A stretch of 21,474 nucleotides of DNA from CAZHPR01 sp964534305 (GTDB lineage: Bacteria; Patescibacteriota; Minisyncoccia; Phycocordibacterales; WO2-35-19), in NCBI GenBank assembly GCA_964534305.1, contig CAZHPR010000012.1, positions 1 through 21,474 of the forward strand, written 5' to 3'. Position 1 is the stretch's first letter, and each line of letters starts with the position of its first letter. The notes under the pieces were generated by a model, which did not search any database, was not told the DNA's origin, and saw nothing but the letters and a program-made list of their open reading frames with translations. Position numbers and translations under genes: made by a program. Positions 7,163 through 14,427 of this stretch are shown here, piece after piece.

Positions 7163-7701
7163 CTGTTGGAAAACAGATCATATTTGATAATGAGCCTTGG
7201 GAAGTTGTTGCGAGCCATGTGTTCCGCAAACAACAAAGAAAGCCAGTAAACGCAACAAAGCTTAAAAATCTGATAACTGGCAGGATGACCGAGTACTCTT
7301 TTCATGTATCAGAAAAAGCTGAGGAAGCAGATATAGAAAGCAAAAATATAAAATTTATTTACGAAAGAAATGGTGAGTATTGGTTCCACGAAGAAAGCGA
7401 CCCATCTAAAAGATTTTCACTTAGCGGAGAACAAGTTGGATTCGGTGCAAAATTTTTAAAGAAAGACGCTGTTGTAAAAGCAATGATCTTTGAGGAAAAA
7501 ATTATCGGTGTAAAACTGCCAATAAAAGTAGAACTCAAAGTAGTAGAGGCACCTCCAAGTACAAAAGGAAACACTGCCCAAGGAGGCAACAAAGTAGTAA
7601 AGGTAGAGACGGGTGCATCAGTAAACACACCACTATTTATAAACGAAGGAGACATTATAAGGATAAATACCGAAACCGGAGAGTACGCCGAGAGGGTTTA
7701 A
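7141..7701 (+). CDS. efp: Elongation factor P
   Basis: A 186-residue EF-P, which binds between the P and E sites and helps ribosomes form bonds at consecutive prolines. The KOW-like N-terminal domain (1-65), the middle OB domain and the C-terminal OB domain (ending NEGDIIRINTETGEYAERV) are all recognisable at full length. The modified-lysine loop is unusual. Where E. coli has PGKGQ around Lys34, this protein has KQQRKP at 30-35, and without gaps the modified position is Gln32, next to Arg33 and Lys34. Classical lysylation by EpmA therefore seems unlikely. No modifying-enzyme gene is in view. The gene ends convergently with the membrane-protein gene, overlapping it by 4 bases. Confidence 0.95.
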   Translation: MLEYNEITVGKQIIFDNEPWEVVASHVFRKQQRKPVNATKLKNLITGRMTEYSFHVSEKAEEADIESKNIKFIYERNGEYWFHEESDPSKRFSLSGEQVGFGAKFLKKDAVVKAMIFEEKIIGVKLPIKVELKVVEAPPSTKGNTAQGGNKVVKVETGASVNTPLFINEGDIIRINTETGEYAERV

Positions 7702-8224
7702 AAAATAAATTTGTTTTTTAGGTTTTTTCTTTCTGCTATACCGATAGAAACAAGAGAGATAAAGAGACCGAGAAGGAGTCCGACATCATTGTGAGCGTTG
7801 TCTATTATCCTTTGCACTGNNNNNNNNNNNNNNNNNNNNNNNNNNNNNNNNNNNNNNNNNNNNNNNNNNNNNNNNNNNNNNNNNNNNNNNNNNNNNNNNN
7901 NNNNNNNNNNNNNNNNNNNAGACCGAGAAGGAGTCCGACATCATTGTGAGCGTTGTCTATTATCCTTTGCACTGCAACTATAAAAATAACAACGAGAGAG
8001 AACAAAAAATAAGGCGTGCGCCAATCCTTATTTTGATCGACAAAAAACCACAAAATATACAAAACCGCAAAAGTACTAGTAAGGTGCATTGAGGCATCAA
8101 AGAGTATCTCCCCTCCCCATATCTGCATAGGAATAAGTTTGAGTAAAAGAATACCAATACTCATAAAAAATAAAGCTGTAAATATTTTTATAACTTGATC
8201 CTTCTTTTTGTTATGAAAAAACAT
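7698..8224 (-). CDS. Small polytopic membrane protein, interrupted by a scaffold gap
   Basis: From ATG at 8224 the frame runs 101 codons to the assembly gap. If the Ns and one copy of the duplicated 55 bases are removed, it continues for 22 codons (LFISLVSIGIAERKNLKNKF...) to a TAA at 7698-7700, giving 123 residues. About four membrane helices are visible. SMHLTS and, further on, R-x5-H-x-D-V loosely resemble the PSGH and SRxxxxxHxxxD motifs of PAP2 phosphatases, but the spacing is wrong, so this is only a hint. The start codon lies within the 3' arm of the terminator of the ribosomal-protein operon. As written, with Ns, the frame is shifted and the annotated end is false. Confidence 0.65.
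7765..7974. repeat. 55-base duplication flanking the N gap
   Basis: Bases 7765-7819 and 7920-7974 are identical over 55 bases. The copies lie exactly at the two edges of the gap, as expected when two contigs sharing a k-mer overlap are joined with Ns instead of merged. This is probably not a biological repeat. Confidence 0.93.
7820..7919. other. Assembly gap of 100 Ns
   Basis: Exactly 100 undetermined bases, a conventional filler length. Because the flanks are the same 55 bases, the true gap is probably negative (overlapping contigs) and the real chromosome would be 155 bases shorter here. Confidence 0.95.
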
Positions 8225-8253
8225 ATCCTGTATTTTACCAGAATATGTTTTTT
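8216..8253 (-). terminator. Rho-independent terminator of the rpsF-ssb-rpsR operon
   Basis: Minus-strand RNA: AACAUAUUCUG, an 8-base loop, CAGGAUAUGUU, then UUUU; flanking A and T runs extend the stem to about 15 pairs with one G-U wobble. It begins 19 bases past the rpsR stop. The wobble fits minus-strand RNA, while the plus strand has a C-A mismatch, so it serves mainly the minus strand, though a T run on the other side could make it bidirectional. Unusually, its 3' arm and T run contain the ATG and first codons of the next gene. Confidence 0.75.
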
Positions 8254-8272
8254 CTTTCTTGTGTTTAGTATC

Positions 8273-8479
8273 TTATCTAGCTATATAAGGAAGTAAGCCC
8301 ATATATCTAGCCCTTTTGATGGCCAAAGCAAGGAGTCTTTGGTAATGACTTGATACACCGCTTCTCTTGCTTGCAATTATTCTTGCATGTGGATTTATGA
8401 ATTTCTTTAGAAGCTCAGTGTCCTTGTAGTCTACGTGCTTTATGCCATTTTGTTTGAAATAACAATCGTTTTTCTTCAT
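8273..8479 (-). CDS. rpsR: 30S ribosomal protein S18
   Basis: A 68-residue S18, which binds the platform of the small subunit as a heterodimer with S6. The diagnostic core is present: VDYKDTELLKKFINPHARII, then RSGVSSHYQRLLALAIKRARYMGLLPY. It starts with a short lysine-rich segment and a single Cys. It is the last gene of the rpsF-ssb-rpsR operon, 32 bases after ssb and followed by a strong terminator. The S6 partner gene is two genes upstream, consistent with joint autoregulation through the rpsF leader. Confidence 0.97.
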   Translation of the reverse strand: MKKNDCYFKQNGIKHVDYKDTELLKKFINPHARIIASKRSGVSSHYQRLLALAIKRARYMGLLPYIAR

Positions 8480-8511
8480 ATTACTTTTAAGTTAATTGAT
8501 TAATTAGAAAT

Positions 8512-8967
8512 TTAGAACGGTATGTCTTCTGCATTTATCTCCTCTTCTGGGTACTCTATTGCTGGTTCTTTGTCTTTTGATTGAGGTTCTTTCTCTGCGG
8601 CGCTATTTGAATCGGAGTTTGTATAACCAGAAGAACCGCCGCTCTTTGGACCAAACTGTATCCTATCAGCAACAATTTCTGTCCTATACCTCTTGCTACC
8701 ATCTTGAGCATCCCAACTTCTTGTCTGTATTCTACCCTCCAAGAAGACACCATTACCCTTTTTGAGATACTGCTTTACTAATTCTGCCTGCTTACCGAAA
8801 ACAACAGCGTTGTGATAATCGGTAGACTCTTGCTTCATACCATTTTTGTCCTTCCATACCCTGTTTGTCGCAACAGAGAATTCACAGACCTGCATCCCCG
8901 AAGGTAGAGACTTTAATTCTGGATCCCTTGTTAAGTTGCCGTATATTATTGCTTTGTTTATATACAT
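8512..8967 (-). CDS. ssb: Single-stranded DNA-binding protein
   Basis: A 151-residue SSB. The N-terminal OB fold (about 1-108) carries the family signatures INKAIIYGNLTRDPELK, FSVATNRVWKD and VFLEGRIQTRSW. A Gly/Ser/Asn/Glu-rich disordered linker leads to the acidic tip ending EDIPF, the conserved docking tail through which SSB recruits repair and replication proteins. It starts 5 bases after the rpsF stop, as in the classical rpsF-ssb-rpsR order of many bacteria. No clear Shine-Dalgarno is seen, so coupling to rpsF translation is likely. Confidence 0.97.
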   Translation of the reverse strand: MYINKAIIYGNLTRDPELKSLPSGMQVCEFSVATNRVWKDKNGMKQESTDYHNAVVFGKQAELVKQYLKKGNGVFLEGRIQTRSWDAQDGSKRYRTEIVADRIQFGPKSGGSSGYTNSDSNSAAEKEPQSKDKEPAIEYPEEEINAEDIPF

Positions 8968-8972
8968 ATTAT

Positions 8973-9455
8973 TTATTTATCTTCTTCAACAAAAAGATCG
9001 TCTATGCTCTTGTCAATCTCTTCTGCGGAAGCCTTTTCTACCATCTCGCCTTCTTCTGTAGCTGCTTCAGGTTTTGTTTCTTTCTTTGTCAAAACCTTTG
9101 GAGTATAGATTGTATTCTCTCTCACTGTTTTGACAATTATAAACCTGAGAACATTTTGGTTTGCGGTTACCTTTTCACTTATGCTTGAAACGAGAGAACC
9201 ATCTATTTCAAACTTTATCCAACCAAAATAAGCTTTGTTAAAATTTGTATATTTATTTTCAGAAACCTTTGACATCTCATAGGCCAAATTTCTCATCTGT
9301 GGAAATTCTTCAGATATTATATTTCCACCGTTTTCTGTTATTAGAGATTGAAGTTTGCCAACTTCTACCCCCAATGATTCCTCACCTACTGTAGGTACGA
9401 TGTGATACCCAAGTTCGTAAATCCTTACATTATCTAAATCTTTGTTTTCTTCCAT
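8973..9455 (-). CDS. rpsF: 30S ribosomal protein S6
   Basis: A 160-residue S6. The ferredoxin-like core (about residues 9-105) shows VRIYELGYHIVPTV, the AYEMSKVSENKYTNFNKAYFGWIKF strand region and LRFIIVKT. A 50-residue Glu/Lys/Ala-rich acidic tail follows, longer than in most bacteria; such tails are known in S6 and are substrates for RimK in some species, though none is seen here. It is the first gene of the operon. Its ATG is preceded by AAGGAG at an unusually long distance of about 15 bases, with the second arm of the leader's closing stem lying between them. Confidence 0.95.
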   Translation of the reverse strand: MEENKDLDNVRIYELGYHIVPTVGEESLGVEVGKLQSLITENGGNIISEEFPQMRNLAYEMSKVSENKYTNFNKAYFGWIKFEIDGSLVSSISEKVTANQNVLRFIIVKTVRENTIYTPKVLTKKETKPEAATEEGEMVEKASAEEIDKSIDDLFVEEDK

Positions 9456-9461
9456 TTTTTA

Positions 9462-9517
9462 ATCAAGCGGCTCCTTTTTAAGGCAGAGGCGGCTATAATA
9501 ATTGCCTCGGGCTTGAT
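9462..9517 (-). promoter_or_regulatory. Candidate S6:S18-binding leader of rpsF
   Basis: In the minus-strand RNA, AUCAAGC (9517-9511) pairs perfectly with GCUUGAU (9468-9462). Inside, GAGGC (9508-9504) pairs with GCCUC (9490-9486). CCG triplets stand beside both stems, and AAGGAG lies in the internal loop between them. The known autoregulatory rpsF leader bound by S6:S18 is a stem with an asymmetric internal bulge carrying a CCG that mimics 16S rRNA. The position, operon and general form fit, but identity with the Rfam model was not tested. Confidence 0.55.
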
Positions 9518-9523
9518 GGCAAT

Positions 9524-9552
9524 AAAATACCACAACGGTTGTTATTTTACAA
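9524..9552 (-). promoter_or_regulatory. Promoter of the rpsF-ssb-rpsR operon
   Basis: Minus strand: TTGTAA (9552-9547), 17 bases, then TATTTT (9529-9524) preceded by TGG, an extended -10. The predicted start near 9517 coincides with the first base of the leader's closing stem. The -35 overlaps the stop codon of tatD. Confidence 0.6.
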
Positions 9553-10371
9553 TAGCTTAATAGAAAATAGCCTTTGTGCATTTACCAACAATTGTTCTTT
9601 TAGACTCTCTTGTTCTAAACCCTTTATTTCAGCCATTTTTTTTACTACTTCTGTTACAAAGCTCGGTTCATTCCTTTTGCCTCTATGTGGCACCGGAGCA
9701 ACAAACGGCGCATCAGTCTCCGAAAGAATACTTTCTACTCCTATGGATTTTATAACCTCATCATAACTATTGGTAAAAGTAATTACACCAGTAAAAGACA
9801 TTGTAAAACCTAGATTCAAAAATCTTTTTGCCTGTTCTATATTACCAGCAAAAAAATGTGCGTTCCCTCTCAGTTTGTCTCCGTATTGTTTTTTATATTC
9901 TTCTAAGATATCCAAAACATCATCATAGCTGTCTCTACAGTGAAGCATAAGTGGCTTGTCATGCTTTAGAGCAAATTCTATTTGTTTTTTAAACAAATTA
10001 GTTTGTCTTTCTCTTTCTGCTTCCATATTTTCTGGAAGAATCCGGAACCAATCAAGACCACACTCTCCTATTGCAACCACCTTTGGGTGAGAGACGAGCT
10101 TTTCAAACTCTCCCTCTACCCCACCCCCCTGCCCCCCTCTCCTAGAATCAGGAGAGGGGGGTTCCGGAGAATCGTCTCTTGGGTGCACTCCGATACACGC
10201 CCAAATATTTTCATTTTCTGTTGCAATTTGCACTGCTCTTTTAGAACTTTCTACATCAGTACCGATAGTGATCGCACCAATACCCCCTTCTTTCATCCTC
10301 GCCAAAACTTCCGAGATTTCGTTTCCGTAATCCGGAAAATCAAGATGACAATGTGTGTCTATATATTTCAT
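9547..10371 (-). CDS. tatD: TatD-family metal-dependent hydrolase/DNase
   Basis: A 274-residue TIM-barrel hydrolase of the TatD family; members are Mg-dependent DNases with repair or quality-control roles. Metal-site residues are visible: THCHLD near the start, AIGECGLDW (about 100-108), MLHCRDSYDD, GNAHFFAG and SETDAPF. ATG 10371 is chosen over one 18 bases upstream because it follows the metG TAA by one base and has AAAGGAT before it. An extra loop of about 20 residues (about 68-87, rich in Pro, Arg and Gly) is encoded by a GC-rich palindromic repeat inserted in frame between VHPRDD and EFEKL. It is coupled to metG. Confidence 0.93.
   Translation of the reverse strand: MKYIDTHCHLDFPDYGNEISEVLARMKEGGIGAITIGTDVESSKRAVQIATENENIWACIGVHPRDDSPEPPSPDSRRGGQGGGVEGEFEKLVSHPKVVAIGECGLDWFRILPENMEAERERQTNLFKKQIEFALKHDKPLMLHCRDSYDDVLDILEEYKKQYGDKLRGNAHFFAGNIEQAKRFLNLGFTMSFTGVITFTNSYDEVIKSIGVESILSETDAPFVAPVPHRGKRNEPSFVTEVVKKMAEIKGLEQESLKEQLLVNAQRLFSIKLL
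10113..10161 (-). repeat. GC-rich palindromic repeat, copy A (inside tatD)
   Basis: Perfect 12-base arms CCCCCCTCTCCT (10132-10143) and AGGAGAGGGGGG (10150-10161) flank a 6-base loop. On the minus strand a conserved tail CAGGGGGGTGGGGTAGAGG follows (10131-10113). It shares the arms and tail of copies B and C but in the opposite orientation. It is translated in frame as part of TatD. Confidence 0.85.
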
Positions 10372-10372
10372 A

Positions 10373-11812
10373 TTAATCCTTTCTTGCAAATAGAGGTTTT
10401 TCTGGTTTGGTAAGTTTTGGATTACTCAAATAATTTCTAATTTTTTCTGATGTGTCAGGCATAACAGGCATTAACCATAGTGCAATTTCATAAAGATTGG
10501 TACAGAGACCAGAGATTATGTCTTTTGCAAGATTTGGGTCTGTTTTATAAATTTTGTAAGGTTCTGTTTCTTGGATTTTTTTGTCTGCAGATTGAATCAG
10601 AATCCATACATGATCCATATATCCATTAATATCAAATTTATCCAGGTGTTCATTATTCGCCAAAAAATCTTCTGGCTTAACAACATCAGCGGTACCTACC
10701 CCAGATTTTTCAGCCATGGTTAAAAGCCTAGAGACAAGATTGCCCAAACCGTTTGCAAGATTTGCATTATAGGCTTCTTTAAACTTTTCCATCGTCATAT
10801 CCGAATCTTCAAAATTTGATAGTTCCCTAGCAACATAGTAACGAAGAGCATCCGTACCATATTCATTTACAATGTCATAAGGACTAATAACATTACCTAG
10901 AGACTTGCTCATCTTTTGTCCACCACTGTTTATAAAACCGTTTATAACTATAGTGTGGGTTGGTGAAAGACCAGCGCTCATCAGCATTGCCTGCCACATT
11001 GCGGACTGTTGTCGTAAGTTGTCCTTACCGGCATATTGTACGGGTGTGCCTTCTACCCAAAACTTAATGAAGTTGTCTTGGTCTCCTGGCCAACCTAGGG
11101 TAGAGATGTAATTTACCAAAGCATCAAACCACACATACATAACATGATCTTCATCCCCGGGGACAGAGATACCCCAAGGCATTTTCGTTTTTAGTCTTGA
11201 GATACTAAAATCCTCAAGGCCTCTTTCAACAAAAGATTTTATCTCATTAAACCTAAAATCTGGGACAACCAATTCTGGGTTATTTTTATACAAATCCAAC
11301 AATTTATCTTTGTACTTACTCCACCTAAAAAAGTAGTTTTCTTCTTCTCTTATTTCTAATTCCAAATGTGGATGGATTATACACTTGCCATTCTCCAGCT
11401 CGCTCTCTTGCTTTTCAAGTTCACAACCAACACAATATTTTATTTTGTAGTTCTTTTTGTATATATCTCCAGCTTCTTCACATTTTTTCCAAAACTGTTG
11501 GGCTGCCTCTTTGTGGTTACCGTCTGTCGTTCTAATAAAATGTACACCATCAGAAATACCCAGAAGAGGCACTAACCCCTTAAACTTTTCTGCCCACTCA
11601 TCAACATAAACTTTTGGATCTTTGTTATTCTCTAGGGCCTTTGAATACACCTTCTGCCCATGTTCATCAGTGCCAGTATTAAAGAAGACATCAAAACCAT
11701 TAATTTTTTTATACCTGGCTATTATGTCAGCCCGTATTATTTCCATCGCAAAACCTACATGAGGATCTGAGTTTACATACGGCAGAGTAGTAGTTATATA
11801 AAAACTTTTCAT
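10373..11812 (-). CDS. metG: Methionyl-tRNA synthetase
   Basis: A 479-residue class I synthetase charging tRNA-Met. The Rossmann core starts at once (FYITTTLPYVNSDPHVGFAM). The HIGH signature is HVGF at 18-21, so its second His is replaced by Phe. KMSKS is intact at 300-304. A single zinc knuckle has Cys127, Cys130, Cys144 and His147. The helical anticodon domain follows, with no C-terminal tRNA-binding module, which is normal for short MetRS forms. GKDNLRQQSAMWQAML replaces the usual GKDxxxFHxxxWP line. Upstream is a permease gene with a hairpin between them; downstream tatD starts one base past the stop. No strong Shine-Dalgarno is seen. Confidence 0.96.
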   Translation of the reverse strand: MKSFYITTTLPYVNSDPHVGFAMEIIRADIIARYKKINGFDVFFNTGTDEHGQKVYSKALENNKDPKVYVDEWAEKFKGLVPLLGISDGVHFIRTTDGNHKEAAQQFWKKCEEAGDIYKKNYKIKYCVGCELEKQESELENGKCIIHPHLELEIREEENYFFRWSKYKDKLLDLYKNNPELVVPDFRFNEIKSFVERGLEDFSISRLKTKMPWGISVPGDEDHVMYVWFDALVNYISTLGWPGDQDNFIKFWVEGTPVQYAGKDNLRQQSAMWQAMLMSAGLSPTHTIVINGFINSGGQKMSKSLGNVISPYDIVNEYGTDALRYYVARELSNFEDSDMTMEKFKEAYNANLANGLGNLVSRLLTMAEKSGVGTADVVKPEDFLANNEHLDKFDINGYMDHVWILIQSADKKIQETEPYKIYKTDPNLAKDIISGLCTNLYEIALWLMPVMPDTSEKIRNYLSNPKLTKPEKPLFARKD

Positions 11813-11818
11813 TCTCTA

Positions 11819-11840
11819 AAGCCTACCAAAAGGTGGGCTT
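11819..11840 (-). terminator. Hairpin between permease gene and metG, weak terminator
   Basis: AAGCCTACC (11819-11827), loop AAAA, GGTGGGCTT (11832-11840). On minus-strand RNA this is a 9-base stem with one A-C mismatch, a UUUU loop and UUU after it, starting 5 bases past the permease stop and ending 6 bases before the metG ATG. The T run is short, so it may attenuate rather than end transcription. Confidence 0.4.
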
Positions 11841-11845
11841 AAAAT

Positions 11846-12946
11846 CTAGGATTCGGGGGTGATCTTCTTCTGGGTCCTTTCGATCGCGGCTATCTTGTCC
11901 TTTTCTATATCGCTCAAAAACTCCATGAGCATGGTAGCGATCGGGACAGATATTATAAGACCAACAAACCCGGCCAATTTGCCCCCTACAATGAGAGCCA
12001 GTATAGATATTATTGGCGGAACTCCAACAATCTTTTGCACAACCAGAGGATATATGAGTTGGTTTTCAAATTGCTGGATAATTATATACAACCCTATTAC
12101 AAGAAGTGCCGACGTCAGTCCGTTTGTTATGAGCGCAATAGTAACAGCTGGTATCGCTGCAAGAATTGGACCAAAGAGAGGTATTATCTCAAAGAGCCCG
12201 GCAACAACGGCAAGCAAAAGAGCATTTTCTATCTGCAAGAGAGTTAGACCGAGAAAAACAAGCATAGCCACAATAATCGCCAGCACCACCTGCCCCTGCA
12301 TCCATAATCCTATTTTGTGCTGTGATCTCTTCCAGAGATTCAAGATATAGCTTTCGTGTTTTGCTGGAGTAACGATCCTTAAGAACTTACTAATACCATC
12401 TCTCTCTACTGAGAGGTAGAAGGAAAGGACGATAACCAATATAAAACTTAGGACGCCTCCAAATATTCTACTTGCAGTTGAGAAAAAGCCGTGTGACAAG
12501 TTTGATACCGATTGATCAATTTGATTAACAATCTCAGACAGAGAAAAGTTTTTTGAAAAGCCTTCTATTGCGGAATTTGATGATATAAGTTTGCTGTCCT
12601 GAAGAGGATTCCAGAGCTGAAGTTCTCCTAAATAACCAGGTAAGCTAGAGAGGAAGGATGCGGATTGATTTAATAATGGAAGAAAAAGAAAATAAAATAT
12701 ACCAACAAGAATCACCGCTACAGTACTGTATATAAACAAAACAGAAATAACCCTTGGAACGTTTCTCTTTATAAACCAAGCAGCACCTGGTTCAACAGCT
12801 GAGGCGATAACAATTGCCAACATCAAGACAAGAACAATGTCTCTCAGGTAATACAGCGCCACAAAAGAAAGCAATATAATTGCAGATTTAATTATTGTCC
12901 CAGAACTTATCTGGATAACTTTTTCTGGAGTGTTGCGTATTGCCAT
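11846..12946 (-). CDS. AI-2E-family membrane transporter/permease
   Basis: A 366-residue polytopic protein of the AI-2E/PerM family (UPF0118). It has paired N-terminal helices (about 17-62), further helices near residues 63-90 and 155-180, and a conserved C-terminal half rich in Gly and Pro: AGLFEIIPLFGPILAAIPA, then QQFENQLIYPLVVQKIVGVPP and SVPIATMLMEFL. Substrates in the family vary (autoinducer-2, Na+/H+ exchange, unknown), so none is assigned. The start ATG has no Shine-Dalgarno, and TATAAG lies 8 bases before it, suggesting a leaderless message. The stop is TAG. It is followed by metG and tatD on the same strand. Confidence 0.88.
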   Translation of the reverse strand: MAIRNTPEKVIQISSGTIIKSAIILLSFVALYYLRDIVLVLMLAIVIASAVEPGAAWFIKRNVPRVISVLFIYSTVAVILVGIFYFLFLPLLNQSASFLSSLPGYLGELQLWNPLQDSKLISSNSAIEGFSKNFSLSEIVNQIDQSVSNLSHGFFSTASRIFGGVLSFILVIVLSFYLSVERDGISKFLRIVTPAKHESYILNLWKRSQHKIGLWMQGQVVLAIIVAMLVFLGLTLLQIENALLLAVVAGLFEIIPLFGPILAAIPAVTIALITNGLTSALLVIGLYIIIQQFENQLIYPLVVQKIVGVPPIISILALIVGGKLAGFVGLIISVPIATMLMEFLSDIEKDKIAAIERTQKKITPES

Positions 12947-12954
12947 ATATATAG

Positions 12955-12960
12955 CTTATA
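12955..12960 (-). promoter_or_regulatory. Possible -10 element of the permease gene
   Basis: TATAAG on the minus strand ends 8 bases before the ATG, the same spacing as at ftsK and at the 14474-16420 gene. There is no TG extension and no recognisable -35, so support is weak. Confidence 0.3.
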
Positions 12961-13003
12961 GCTTTTAACCTTCGGCTTCTAGTTTTTTTGTGGATACAAA
13001 AAA

Positions 13004-14392
13004 TTATTTATTAATAATAGATGAAATATATTCTACAAGTTTATCTTCGGGAACTCTTTCTTGTTTTCCTGTATCTCGATCTCTTATTGTAACTCCTTCC
13101 CCTTTTTCGATTGTATCAAAATCAACTGTGACACAAAGTGGTGTACCTATTTCATCTTGCCTCCTGTATCTCTTACCAATATTACCATTATCATCAAACT
13201 CAACAGCCCCAAACTCTTTTTTAAGAGTTTTGTAAATTTCTTTGGCCTTTTCTACTAACTCGGGTTTATTTTTGAGAAGCGGAAATACGGCCGCCTTTAC
13301 TGGAGAAAGTTTTGGTGAGAGACTCAAAACAACACGCACCTCACCATCTATTTCGTCTTCTGTGTAGGCTTCAGAAATAAAAGCCAGGAACATTCTGCCC
13401 ATACCGACAGAAGTTTCTAGAATCCAAGGTATATACTTTTCCCCTGTATGAGGATCTGTGTAATTTAGATCAGTACCAGAATATTTCATATGTTGAGTAA
13501 GGTCATAATCAGATCTGTCATGAATACCTTCAAGCTCATCAAAGCCAGTAGGAAAATTATACTCAATATCCCAAGCATCTTTTGCATAAAAAACCAGATT
13601 TTCATGCTGTACTAGTCTCAAATTTTCCGGTTTTATTCCAAGTCTTAAATACCAATCAAATCTTTCATTTTTTATCCTCTCATATTCTTCTTTGTTTTGA
13701 TTTGGTTTTACAAAATATTGAGTATCAGCCTGCTCCATCTCACGGGTACGAAAAAGAAAATTTCTTGGAGAAATTTCGTTTCTAAACGCCTTGCCTATTT
13801 GAGCGATACCAAAAGGTATCTGCATTCTGGTGGAGTTAACCACATTTTTAAAATTTAAATATATTCCCTGACAAGCTTCTCCTGGCAAGTAGACCGGCGT
13901 CTTACCCTCCCCGGTAAAGTCTCCTAAGTTTGATTTTACAAGGAGATTGAATGATCTGGCGGGAGTAAAATCGTGTGAGCCGCACTTTGGGCAAGATATT
14001 TTGTCTTTGTTTTGTTCAAACAATTCTTGGAGTTCAGCTTCAGCCATTTTTTCATCAGCAGAAATTCCAATATTTTTTAACTCCTTATCTACTCTGATAC
14101 GAGTATTGCACTTTCTGCACTCAGAAAGAGGGTCAGAAAAACCACTTGTGTGTCCTGACGCCTCCCAAACTCTTGGATCCTTAAACATCGCTGAATCAAT
14201 ACCAACATAATCATCACGATCTCTCAGGTGAGACTTCCACCACTCGTTTTTTAAATTATTCAAAAGTTCAAGACCATACGGACCAAAGTCGTATAGTCCA
14301 GCCATACCGCCATATATCTCAGAGCCTTGAAAAACAAAACCTCTACGTTTACAGAGAGAGACTATCTTTTCCATTTTATTTTCTTCTTTCAT
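13004..14392 (-). CDS. glyS: Glycyl-tRNA synthetase, homodimeric type
   Basis: A 462-residue class II synthetase of the alpha2 (eukaryote/Thermus-like) type, distinct from the alpha2-beta2 bacterial enzyme. Motif 1 region GSEIYGGMAGLYDFGPYG is at about 23-40. A zinc site is formed by Cys92/Cys95 and Cys134/Cys137. Motif 2 FRNEISPRNFLFRTREMEQ is at about 203-221, and motif 3 GMGRMFLAFI follows. The C-terminal anticodon-binding domain ends with IRDRDTGKQERVPEDKLVEYI. ATG 14392 is chosen over a TTG six bases upstream; ATG 14374 is also possible, since homologous sequence starts near MEKIVSLCKRRGF. No Shine-Dalgarno is clear. Upstream is repeat copy B, then a surface-protein gene. Confidence 0.96.
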   Translation of the reverse strand: MKEENKMEKIVSLCKRRGFVFQGSEIYGGMAGLYDFGPYGLELLNNLKNEWWKSHLRDRDDYVGIDSAMFKDPRVWEASGHTSGFSDPLSECRKCNTRIRVDKELKNIGISADEKMAEAELQELFEQNKDKISCPKCGSHDFTPARSFNLLVKSNLGDFTGEGKTPVYLPGEACQGIYLNFKNVVNSTRMQIPFGIAQIGKAFRNEISPRNFLFRTREMEQADTQYFVKPNQNKEEYERIKNERFDWYLRLGIKPENLRLVQHENLVFYAKDAWDIEYNFPTGFDELEGIHDRSDYDLTQHMKYSGTDLNYTDPHTGEKYIPWILETSVGMGRMFLAFISEAYTEDEIDGEVRVVLSLSPKLSPVKAAVFPLLKNKPELVEKAKEIYKTLKKEFGAVEFDDNGNIGKRYRRQDEIGTPLCVTVDFDTIEKGEGVTIRDRDTGKQERVPEDKLVEYISSIINK

Positions 14393-14427
14393 GTTCAAGA
14401 GATTAACACAATTATTTATTTCCGTCT

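Noticed and set aside
7702..7740. Terminator after efp in the A/T-rich stretch
   Set aside because: Only an A run and a T run face each other with no GC stem; the stretch also codes for the end of the convergent membrane protein.
7798..7983. Plus-strand frame running through the N gap
   Set aside because: It exists only because undetermined bases are read as codons; the gap itself is probably false.
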